This document shows positions 57,728-64,000 of a stretch of DNA of 64,000 nucleotides, piece after piece. Each line of letters begins with the position of its first letter. Position 1 is the stretch's first letter. A program made the translations under genes and the position numbers. Source of the stretch: Mucilaginibacter celer (GTDB lineage Bacteria; Bacteroidota; Bacteroidia; Sphingobacteriales; Sphingobacteriaceae). The notes below the pieces were generated by a model that did not search any database, had not been told where the DNA came from, and saw only the letters and a list, made by a program, of their open reading frames with translations. The stretch lies in assembly GCF_003576455.2 (NCBI RefSeq), contig NZ_CP032869.1, positions 5,890,001 through 5,954,000 on the forward strand, in the 5' to 3' direction.

Positions 57728-58399
57728 TTAGTGAGCGCAATATTTATTGATAAAATTATCGGCCTTGTTACTGCCTATATTCCGGATAAAATTCCAGTCG
57801 CGGCAGGCACCGGGTTTATCACCTTGTTTAAATTTTTCGTTGGCCTGGCTTAGCAAATCGCTCACAAAATCATCATCATAACCAAGCTGTTTTTTTAAGC
57901 CGATGATGATCGCTTCTTTGGTGGTATCGGCTGTTCCCTTGTATTTGTTGATGTAATAATTGGTAACCGCGTTTTCAAGCGCTTGTTGGGCCTTATAACC
58001 GGCTATGGCACTCTCCATATCGCGGATGTTTGCAGGGCCGCAGCGGGCCGGATCGGGGTCAAAACGGATGGGCTGAATAAGGACGGTGTTAAAATTATAC
58101 CCCGCCGGGATGGTCCACTGCCCGGAGGTAAGGTTAATCACCCGTAAAGCTTCGTCGTCCAGATCGATACCCGGGCCTTGTTGCACCGTTGCATCATGTA
58201 CAACGCCTTCTTTTGTTAGTTTAAAAGATACGTTAACGGTACCTGCAATGCAGTTTTGCCGCGAATATTCGGGGTATACTATCCCGGCTTTCAAAAAATC
58301 GTTAAGCGCCTGCTGCCCGCCTTTAAATGCAGGTTGCTGGGCCGCAGCCAGGCCGGCAGTGAGAAACAATGCGATATAAATACAACCTGCTTTAAGCAT
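57728..58399 (-). CDS. TonB C-terminal domain protein
   Basis: 223 residues. A signal peptide ends at LAAAQ. A TonB_C-like domain (about 25-118) has FKGGQQALNDFL, YPEYSRQNCIAGTVNVSFKL, and EALRVINLTSGQWTIPAG, with no membrane anchor or proline-rich spacer. Such exported TonB-box-like proteins in Bacteroidota may not energise receptors. The C-terminal part is helical. The function is unclear. Its start lies 53 bp from the M23 gene's end. Confidence 0.8.
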   Translation of the reverse strand: MLKAGCIYIALFLTAGLAAAQQPAFKGGQQALNDFLKAGIVYPEYSRQNCIAGTVNVSFKLTKEGVVHDATVQQGPGIDLDDEALRVINLTSGQWTIPAGYNFNTVLIQPIRFDPDPARCGPANIRDMESAIAGYKAQQALENAVTNYYINKYKGTADTTKEAIIIGLKKQLGYDDDFVSDLLSQANEKFKQGDKPGACRDWNFIRNIGSNKADNFINKYCAH

Positions 58400-58452
58400 A
58401 GTATAAATATCGACAATAAATTGATGAATATGTTTGGATTTAAACTATTGTT

Positions 58453-59160
58453 CTATATAGCATTAACGGCATCGGGAAACCCGAGGATCAAGCCCGGATC
58501 AGGAATGTTTTGCTGCCACATTTCTTTTTCAGAAAACTTGCAAACACCTGGATAATCGCCCCTCCTGCCTTCCAAATCAAACATCAATTGAAAATGGAGA
58601 TGCGGCGGCCATTGGCCATTTTCGTCAATATTGCCTAATGCCGCTATTTGCCGGTTTCGGGATATGGGCATGCCCACCGATAGATTATGCAGGCTTTCGC
58701 GGGTTAAATGGCCGTATAAACTGTACAGTGTAAGTCCGTTTAAATTATGCTGTAAAATAATAGTGGGGCCATAATCGCCAACGTGGTTATTATCCTGGTA
58801 GCTGTGAACAATACCATCTAACGGGGCATAAACAGGAGTCCCGGCATCGCCCCAGATATCTACCCCCAGATGCAAACGCCGCGGTTCATCCCCGGTATCA
58901 AAATGGCTGCTGAAGGCGTAAATGGTGCGATGCTCCATATAGCCGCCAACGCCATACCGGCAATTGTTATCGCGAAGCTTATGATTAACCCATTGGCTAA
59001 ACAGGCCTGTGTTATTGATGAGCTCCGCGGTTAACTCATTATTGGCAGCGGTAAGGTCAGGTTGAAAAAGATGATCGTGAGTTGCATCAAAATCAACCAC
59101 CTTGCCAATGGCACCTGGATTATTCCTGATATAATCAGCCAACAGCGTATGCCTGTTCAT
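58453..59160 (-). CDS. M23 family peptidase
   Basis: 235 residues. The LytM zinc site is present: HLGVDIWGDAG (HxxxD) and PPHLHFQLM (HxH), with LYGHLT upstream. M23 peptidases cut peptidoglycan cross-links, but this one has no signal peptide or LysM domain, so it may act in the cytoplasm on an unusual peptide, or be exported in another way. It lies 8 bp downstream of rbfA and so probably belongs to the same transcript. Confidence 0.85.
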   Translation of the reverse strand: MNRHTLLADYIRNNPGAIGKVVDFDATHDHLFQPDLTAANNELTAELINNTGLFSQWVNHKLRDNNCRYGVGGYMEHRTIYAFSSHFDTGDEPRRLHLGVDIWGDAGTPVYAPLDGIVHSYQDNNHVGDYGPTIILQHNLNGLTLYSLYGHLTRESLHNLSVGMPISRNRQIAALGNIDENGQWPPHLHFQLMFDLEGRRGDYPGVCKFSEKEMWQQNIPDPGLILGFPDAVNAI

Positions 59161-59168
59161 AAATGCTG

Positions 59169-59540
59169 TTATTCGGTATCAGGCTGGCGTTCTTCCTTGC
59201 TTATCTTGTCAAAAATTTTGTCCATGCGTTCTACGTACTCACTGGTATCGTCTATAAAAAATTCAAGCTGAGGGATAATCCTTACCTGGTCTTTAATGCG
59301 GGCACCCAGTTTGTACCTGATTTCGGAAGCGTGCGATTTGATGGTATGCAAGGCTGTTTGCACATTGGGGTTACCCAAAAAGCTTAAAAATATACGGGCT
59401 ATGGCCAAATCGGGCGTTACACGTACTTTGGTTATGGTTACCAGGGTGTTGGGCAAATAGTTCATGCCTTCGCGCTGAAATATTGCGGCAAGGTCTTCCT
59501 GTATTACTCCGGCAAATTTTTGCTGACGTTTTGATTCCAT
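59169..59540 (-). CDS. rbfA: Ribosome-binding factor A
   Basis: 123 residues with a single KH-type fold (about 5-110). RbfA binds the 30S subunit and assists 16S rRNA 5'-end maturation and cold adaptation. Recognisable blocks are SKRQQKFAGVIQEDLAAIF at the N-terminus, TITKVRVTPDLAIARIFLSFL in the middle and LEFFIDDTSEYVERMD near the end. Its neighbour, the LolC/E-type permease gene at 60024, is a common partner in Bacteroidota. Confidence 0.93.
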   Translation of the reverse strand: MESKRQQKFAGVIQEDLAAIFQREGMNYLPNTLVTITKVRVTPDLAIARIFLSFLGNPNVQTALHTIKSHASEIRYKLGARIKDQVRIIPQLEFFIDDTSEYVERMDKIFDKISKEERQPDTE

Positions 59541-59641
59541 TGGTTGTAAGTTAACGCCGATAAGGCAGATGTGTATTTAATGCTTAATGCCCGGGCCTGG
59601 ACTATTGTTTCAGGCTTTTATTAACAATGCGGCAGGGAGTG

Positions 59642-60013
59642 TTAGTTACACACATCCTGCGGAATTTCTTTGGTTATTTTTATTACTTTTTTTACTACAA
59701 TGGTGCTGTCAAACTCAGAGCCCATCCCTATTTTGCCCGATTTTGATTTGATGCCCTCTACCTCAACATAAACAGGTTCGTAAGGTTTTTCAAAATTGAG
59801 CTGAGAATATTGCAGCTCGAGTTTTGCCGAACTGTCAACAGCCCAAAACTCCTGCCCGCTATCGCAATCTTTAAATGATTTTATTTCGGGACCGGCACTG
59901 TACAAGCCTTTGTAAACAACTAACTGGTTGTTTTTATCGTTGTTATTATTACAGGCATAAACGGCAATAACCACAAGCAGCAACACTAAAACTTTGATAT
60001 ACCTTGTACCCAT
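59642..60013 (-). CDS. Small lipoprotein, unknown function
   Basis: 123 residues. The signal LVLLLVVIAVYACNNNND has a lipobox Cys and Asn-rich stretch. The mature part is beta-rich (VVYKGLYSAGPEIKSFKDCDSG, EPVYVEVEGIKSKSGKIGMG) and ends in KKVIKITKEIPQDVC. I do not recognise a family. It is encoded 10 bp after the LolC/E-like gene and is likely coexpressed with it. Confidence 0.6.
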   Translation of the reverse strand: MGTRYIKVLVLLLVVIAVYACNNNNDKNNQLVVYKGLYSAGPEIKSFKDCDSGQEFWAVDSSAKLELQYSQLNFEKPYEPVYVEVEGIKSKSGKIGMGSEFDSTIVVKKVIKITKEIPQDVCN

Positions 60014-60023
60014 AATGGCAAAT

Positions 60024-61250
60024 TTACAAATCCTGTTTTATTTCGTCCAATCCTTTAATACTTAAACGGGCACTGATACCTGCTGCAATCACCGAAATTC
60101 CTCCAACGGTTAGCAGCACCAGGCCAAAATCCTTAAGCCGCAGATCAACCGGGTAAGCATCCAGTACCGACATCCGGGAACCCATTTTTATCAGTCCGTA
60201 ACGCTGTTGCACCACGCAAAATATAGTACCCAGCACAATACCTGCTACGCAGCCTATCGCCGTAATCATCATCCCTTCAAAAAAGAAGATGCCTTGTATG
60301 AGGCTTTTATTTGCGCCGAGCCCGCTTAAAATGGCAATATCCTTGCGCTTATCAATAACCAGCATGGTTAACGAGCCTATGATGTTAAATATTGCGATAA
60401 TAAGCACAAAGGTAAGGATCATGTAAACGGCCCAGCTTTCGTAATTGAGGGTTTTGTACAGTTCGCCGTTTTGTTCCCTGCGGTTTTTTACGGTAAAATC
60501 CTTTCCTATTTTTTCGGTGATACTTTTTTGAACCGCATTAAGATCAGTGCCTTTTTTATAATTGAGCTGGATGGATGAAACATTTACCGGCTGATCGAGC
60601 AGATCGCGGGCAAACTCGATGGGGGTTACCGCGATATCATCAAATTCCTGCTGAATGGCAAATACACCCGAGGGATTGATAGAACGCAGCACGAACTCGT
60701 TTAGCGGATTGGCCGAGTTTTCGGCATCGCGCCGGGGCGAGTAAATAATTATGGGCGAAAGCTGGTCATGTACGTTAATGCCCAGGCTGCCCTGTATGGT
60801 AGCGCCTATTACGGCCATAAATTGCCCCCCGCTTTTCAGGGTGAACGAGCCGCTGGCTATGGTGCTATCCAGTTGTTTGTTTTTTAAAAAATCGTCGCTT
60901 ACACCCATAACTGTTCCTAAAAAGGGCCTGTCGCCGTATTTGATCAGTACTTTTTCCTGCAAAACCTCGGTAAACGAAAACAGGTGAGCATCCTGGTGCA
61001 GCGCCTTGAAGTAGGGTGTATTGGGGTTAAAGGTTTTGCCAAGCTTGGCCTCAATCTTAATTTCGGGCGTAAAATTGCTGTATAACGACAGGATCACCTT
61101 CTCGAAACCGTTAAACACCGACAGGATAATTAACAGCGCCGCACTACCTATCAATACCCCCAGCATGGAGATACCCGAAATGATATTGATAGCATGCATT
61201 TTTTTGCCCGAAAACAGGTAACGCTTTGCTATGTAAATAGAGGTGTTCAA
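60024..61250 (-). CDS. LolC/LolE-type ABC transporter permease (FtsX-like)
   Basis: 408 residues. MacB_PCD-like topology: one N-terminal helix (about 22-46), a large periplasmic domain (47-270) and three C-terminal FtsX helices. The start SIYIAKRYLFSGKKMHAINIIS resembles lipoprotein-releasing LolC/E. It would extract lipoproteins from the inner membrane with an ATPase LolD that is not adjacent. In Bacteroidota this gene often neighbours rbfA, as here. Confidence 0.87.
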   Translation of the reverse strand: MNTSIYIAKRYLFSGKKMHAINIISGISMLGVLIGSAALLIILSVFNGFEKVILSLYSNFTPEIKIEAKLGKTFNPNTPYFKALHQDAHLFSFTEVLQEKVLIKYGDRPFLGTVMGVSDDFLKNKQLDSTIASGSFTLKSGGQFMAVIGATIQGSLGINVHDQLSPIIIYSPRRDAENSANPLNEFVLRSINPSGVFAIQQEFDDIAVTPIEFARDLLDQPVNVSSIQLNYKKGTDLNAVQKSITEKIGKDFTVKNRREQNGELYKTLNYESWAVYMILTFVLIIAIFNIIGSLTMLVIDKRKDIAILSGLGANKSLIQGIFFFEGMMITAIGCVAGIVLGTIFCVVQQRYGLIKMGSRMSVLDAYPVDLRLKDFGLVLLTVGGISVIAAGISARLSIKGLDEIKQDL

Positions 61251-61311
61251 ATTGTGGCGGGGTTATGCGTTCAGGTTGTATTGCTTTAATAAAACGTTGC
61301 TAAGCTTTAAA

Positions 61312-61950
61312 CTAAGTTAAAAACGGATTGTTTTGTTTTTCGTAACCGATAGTTGTTGAGGGGCCGTGACCGGGATAAACCGTAACATCATCGGGGAGGG
61401 TAAAAAGTTTGGTCTCGATATTATCTATCAGTTGTGCAAAGTTGCCGCCCGGTAAATCGGTGCGACCGATGCTTTGCCTGAACAACACGTCGCCCCCTAT
61501 CAAAACCTTATCTTCCTGGTTATAAAAACACAAATGCGCAGGCGAGTGGCCCGGGGCAAATATTAAATGTAAAGTTGTATTGCCAAATTGAATACTGCCG
61601 GTTTCGGGTAAAAACTCATCAGGCATGGGCGAAACCTCGTACCTGAAACCCATGGAAGGCGCGTAGGCCACAACCGAGGCCAATACTTCCGATTCGCCCT
61701 GGTGAAACTTAGGCTTTAATCCGTATTGATCGAAAATAAATTTATTACCCAATACGTGATCGATATGGCAATGGGTGTTGAGCAGGTGTACCGGCCTAAG
61801 GTTATTATTTTTGATGAAAGCGGTAACCGTATTTTGCTCGGGCCCGGTGTACATGCCCGGATCGATGATTACGCATTCGCCGGTTTCATCGTATAGGAGA
61901 TATGTATTTTCCTGGTAAGGGTTATTTACAAACGATATAACTTTTGCCAT
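61312..61950 (-). CDS. MBL-fold metallo-hydrolase (glyoxalase II-like)
   Basis: 212 residues, cytoplasmic. The zinc motif THCHIDHVLGN gives HxHxDH; further ligands lie in APGHSPAHLCFY and IGGDVL and YPGHGPST. It lacks the C-terminal helical domain of true glyoxalase II and resembles the YcbL-type hydrolases that act on thioesters. It is 62 bp downstream of the Uma2-type gene's 3' end and is separated from the permease gene by 61 bp. Confidence 0.88.
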   Translation of the reverse strand: MAKVISFVNNPYQENTYLLYDETGECVIIDPGMYTGPEQNTVTAFIKNNNLRPVHLLNTHCHIDHVLGNKFIFDQYGLKPKFHQGESEVLASVVAYAPSMGFRYEVSPMPDEFLPETGSIQFGNTTLHLIFAPGHSPAHLCFYNQEDKVLIGGDVLFRQSIGRTDLPGGNFAQLIDNIETKLFTLPDDVTVYPGHGPSTTIGYEKQNNPFLT

Positions 61951-62013
61951 GCGGTAAAAGTACGGAATAAATTGGTTAGGGAGTGAATACTAGCTTTACA
62001 ACCCGGGCTTAGA

Positions 62014-62538
62014 TCACAAATTAAAGCTGCACCCCAAAACGTCCGAGGTGATTTTCCCTGCCAACTCATAAACAAGCTCATATTGACGGGCTTCATTCAG
62101 GGCAAACATCACCACTTTTTTATCTGCAGGATCAATAATGAAATATTCTTTCACACCTGCTTTTTCGTAAAGGTTTTTCTTTTTTAACGTATCGTGGATG
62201 CGGTTGCCTGAAAGAATTTCGAAAACAACATCCGGTGCGCCATAAATGCCGTCCTTGCGGATGATGGATTTGTTTTCATTTAGAATTACCAATACGTCTG
62301 GCTGCAAAACAGATTGTTCCGGTTCAAAATAAACATCTGCCGGGGCGTGCAAAATAACGCCTTTGCCTGTTTCTTCGAGATAATTATATAGCAGAGCCGA
62401 AAGCTTTACAGAAATAAATTGGTGATCGGTATTAGGTGCCGGGGTCATGATCAATTGGTTATACAACACTTCGCACCTTGTCCCCTCCGGCAGCATCCGG
62501 TAAATATCGACAGCAGTTGCAGGGATGGTAGCGCTCAT
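62014..62538 (-). CDS. Uma2 family protein (PD-(D/E)XK nuclease fold)
   Basis: 174 residues. It has the Uma2 hallmark blocks: CEVLYNQLIMTPAPNTDHQF, DVYFEPEQSVLQPDVLVI, APDVVFEILS and YEKAGVKEYFIIDP. The acidic residues in PDVLVI, FEIL and K of KEYF form a restriction-endonuclease-like site. Members occur in great numbers in cyanobacteria and Bacteroidota; their function is unknown. No mobile element or partner gene is adjacent. Confidence 0.85.
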   Translation of the reverse strand: MSATIPATAVDIYRMLPEGTRCEVLYNQLIMTPAPNTDHQFISVKLSALLYNYLEETGKGVILHAPADVYFEPEQSVLQPDVLVILNENKSIIRKDGIYGAPDVVFEILSGNRIHDTLKKKNLYEKAGVKEYFIIDPADKKVVMFALNEARQYELVYELAGKITSDVLGCSFNL

Positions 62539-62594
62539 GTTGTAAATGCTTTTATGCTAATTTAGTTAAAAACGGCTTAAATAAAAAACTATTA

Positions 62595-63224
62595 CTACGC
62601 CGCCGTAGCCCCTTCAATCAGCTCTACCTCTGCAACCGGGCTAAACAAATAAATGCGCCTTGTCGCTATCTCGGTACATTTAAACCGCTTGCGCAATTTC
62701 TCATCTTTTCTGAATACGCGGCCATCCTTCAACTTAAACAAGGCCTTAAGCGGAATTTTTTCAACCGTCAAAATAGCTTCGGAAGCTTTGGGTGGATCGT
62801 ATTTACGCAGTGCCCGGTACAGGTTTAAATCTGAGCAGCTTGATGCTGCCGGGTTATCCAAATAGCTTACTATTGCTTTTTTAATATCCACAGGGAAAAT
62901 GTCCTTTTCAAAAAAGGGCTGCATCATTTTTTTGAAGTTGTTTTTCCACTCGGTACCGTGCGGTTTGGCTTTTTGCTTGTGCTCGTTCCAGGTGTGCAGG
63001 TGTGCAAATTCGTGTACTGTTGTTACCAGGAAGGCGTAAGGGTTAAGATCGTAATTAACCGAGATGCGGTGCCCTTTACCGCCATAAGGCGACCGGTAAT
63101 CGCCAAATTTACTGTTGCGGTTGCGCGAAATTTTAAACTCGCATTTAAAGTAGTCAATCCACCGGGCAATAAGCGGGGCTGCTTGTGCCGGTAAATATTT
63201 CTCTAAAATTTTTACTTTATCCAA
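62595..63224 (-). CDS. SprT-like zinc metalloprotease-fold protein
   Basis: 209 residues. The zinc-binding HExxH motif appears as TVHEFAHLHTW, and RISVNYDLNPYAF precedes it. SprT-like domains are related to the DNA-protein crosslink protease Spartan, and the bacterial form is largely unstudied. A downstream helical region (about 130-209) has RKDEKLRKRFKCTEIATRR. No signal peptide. It stands between the Uma2 and feoB genes. Confidence 0.82.
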   Translation of the reverse strand: MDKVKILEKYLPAQAAPLIARWIDYFKCEFKISRNRNSKFGDYRSPYGGKGHRISVNYDLNPYAFLVTTVHEFAHLHTWNEHKQKAKPHGTEWKNNFKKMMQPFFEKDIFPVDIKKAIVSYLDNPAASSCSDLNLYRALRKYDPPKASEAILTVEKIPLKALFKLKDGRVFRKDEKLRKRFKCTEIATRRIYLFSPVAEVELIEGATAA

Positions 63225-63254
63225 TGTTTACCTCAATGCAAATATAAGCTTTTT

Positions 63255-63390
63255 GTGGTTCATGGTAGATAGTTCATAGATCATAGTTTTTGGAGAGTTC
63301 ATATTGATAGATCATCATTCATAGTTCCGGCAGAAGTAAGAAATCATTCTTCCTGCCATGAACCATTAACGATGATCCATGAACTACAAA
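63255..63390. repeat. gttcatag/gatccatg word repeat
   Basis: Variants of ttcatagatcatag, gttcatattgatagatcatc and gaaccattaacgatgatccatgaac fill the gap between the SprT-like and feoB genes, with a weak hairpin ggcagaagtaagaa/ttcttcctgcc in the middle. Another instance of the window's intergenic word repeats, again with its own word. Confidence 0.55.
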
Positions 63391-63392
63391 CC

Positions 63393-64000
63393 CTACTTCA
63401 ACCAGTGATATACAATAAACGAAGCCGTATAAGCCAGCACAGTCATATAAGCAAACTGCGCGGCGGGCCAGCGCCAATCCTTGGTTTCGCGGTAAACCAC
63501 GGCCACCGTACTGGCGCATTGCATAGCAAAGGCATAAAACATCATGAGCGAGAAGGCTACAGCCAGCGTAAACACCGGTTGCCCTGTATCGGGATTTTTA
63601 GCCTCGTGCATTTTTTCCTGTACCGGCTGCAGTTCATCTGCATCGCCCCCCACGCTGTAAATAGCGGCCATGGTGCCTACAAATACCTCGCGGGCAGCAA
63701 ACGAGCTGATGAGGGCTATGCCTATCTTCCAGTCGAAGCCGAGTGGTTTGATAACCGGCTCAATAACATGACCGAATACGCCGGCATACGAGTTTTCCAG
63801 TTTTTCGGAGGCGATAACCTTGGTAAGGCTATCGGGTGTCATGGTTTTGGTGTATTGAGGTTGGGCGTACTGTTTATCTATCTGTGCAAACTTATCGCCG
63901 GGGCCATATGATTTCAGCACCCATAGTATAATGGATACGGCAATAATCACCTTGCCGGCTTGCAGCACAAAAGTTTTTGAACGATCGTACATGGTAAAAA
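63393..64000 (-). CDS. feoB: Ferrous iron transport protein B, C-terminal part (runs off the window)
   Basis: The last about 202 residues are in the window; the reading frame stays open past the right edge, so the apparent ATG at 63992 is internal. Sequence from YDRSKTFVLQAGKVIIA through ISSFAAREVFVGTMAAIYSVGG and YAFAMQCASTVAVVYRETKDWRWP matches the FeoB nucleoside-recognition (Gate) and C-terminal helices. FeoB imports Fe(II) across the inner membrane with an N-terminal GTPase that is beyond the window. The partner FeoA is not visible. Confidence 0.9.
   Translation of the reverse strand, partial: FTMYDRSKTFVLQAGKVIIAVSIILWVLKSYGPGDKFAQIDKQYAQPQYTKTMTPDSLTKVIASEKLENSYAGVFGHVIEPVIKPLGFDWKIGIALISSFAAREVFVGTMAAIYSVGGDADELQPVQEKMHEAKNPDTGQPVFTLAVAFSLMMFYAFAMQCASTVAVVYRETKDWRWPAAQFAYMTVLAYTASFIVYHWLK

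Noticed and set aside
62014..62538. Restriction-modification or defence island around the Uma2 gene
   Set aside because: Neighbours are ordinary housekeeping genes; no methylase, toxin or phage-defence partner is present.

Overview
The window looks like chromosome of a Bacteroidota member of the Sphingobacteriaceae, most likely a Mucilaginibacter or Pedobacter relative. This is inferred from protein content and style, not from a database search. The pointers are: several promoters fit the Bacteroidota pattern (TTG about 19 nt before TAnnTTTG), as before 9496 and 14762; a succinate dehydrogenase operon in the order cytochrome b, flavoprotein, iron-sulfur; FecI-type sigma factor; TPR-HisKA_2 sensor kinase; many lipoproteins; and the ligase-associated phosphoesterase PdeM. 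I saw no rRNA, tRNA, CRISPR array, prophage or plasmid functions.

Layout. 1-3000: a candidate small RNA with its own terminator, a GreA-like factor, a glycine-rich RRM protein and a GAF histidine kinase. 3000-10700: a plus-strand run with a dienelactone hydrolase, a flippase-like membrane protein overlapping a glycosyltransferase 2, an orphan OppC-type permease, a SpoIIE-type phosphatase, RNase HII and a glycosyltransferase 4; four of these genes start with TTG. 10800-14400: a minus-strand cassette of circularly permuted ATP-grasp, alpha-E protein and transglutaminase, the last ending in 23 glutamines. 14700-17200: a small secreted protein and a divergent AraC regulator/MDR reductase pair. 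17400-21100: sdhCAB. 21300-27300: PdeM, small membrane proteins, a DinB protein with a histidine kinase, gltX and a low-molecular-weight tyrosine phosphatase. 27400-32600: FkbM methyltransferase, Tat-exported metallo-beta-lactamase-fold protein, S1/P1 nuclease, a lipoprotein and fumC. 32840-34284: a complete IS3-family element. 34400-43900: mostly exported or lipid-anchored proteins, including a large gluzincin protease and a phosphodiesterase-type hydrolase. 44300-51500: a four-gene Planctomycetes-type cytochrome cluster (PSD1, DUF1501, beta-propeller, DUF2231-cytochrome-LRR). 51800-58400: cupin, TPR kinase, ECF sigma factor, VOC protein, SGNH-like protein, a frameshifted membrane gene and a TonB-domain protein. 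58400-64000: a minus-strand housekeeping run (M23 peptidase, rbfA, lipoprotein, LolC/E-type permease, metallo-hydrolase, Uma2, SprT-like) ending in the 3' part of feoB, which runs off the window.

The most unusual feature is the intergenic DNA. Nearly every larger gap holds short 'word' repeats, often in inverted arms, with a different word in each gap (ctgaaagc, gatgtgcag, ttgaagatttg, gattaggtgagtgg, gttcatag, aatcggtgtaatc, and a palindromic gtctgaac element of about 91 bp). Some of this material has entered genes: a lipoprotein signal peptide is encoded by it (about 31058-31147), a linker in GltX is a 14-bp tandem repeat read in two frames (26152-26179), and the transglutaminase polyglutamine tail abuts it. 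The IS element is inserted inside one gtctgaac element, so the empty site can be rebuilt.

How genes may work together: sdhCAB and fumC supply adjacent TCA-cycle steps. The ATP-grasp, alpha-E and transglutaminase proteins recur together in bacteria and are thought to make or modify a peptide. The PSD1/DUF1501/PSC1 cluster is probably an exported haem-containing redox system of unknown substrate.
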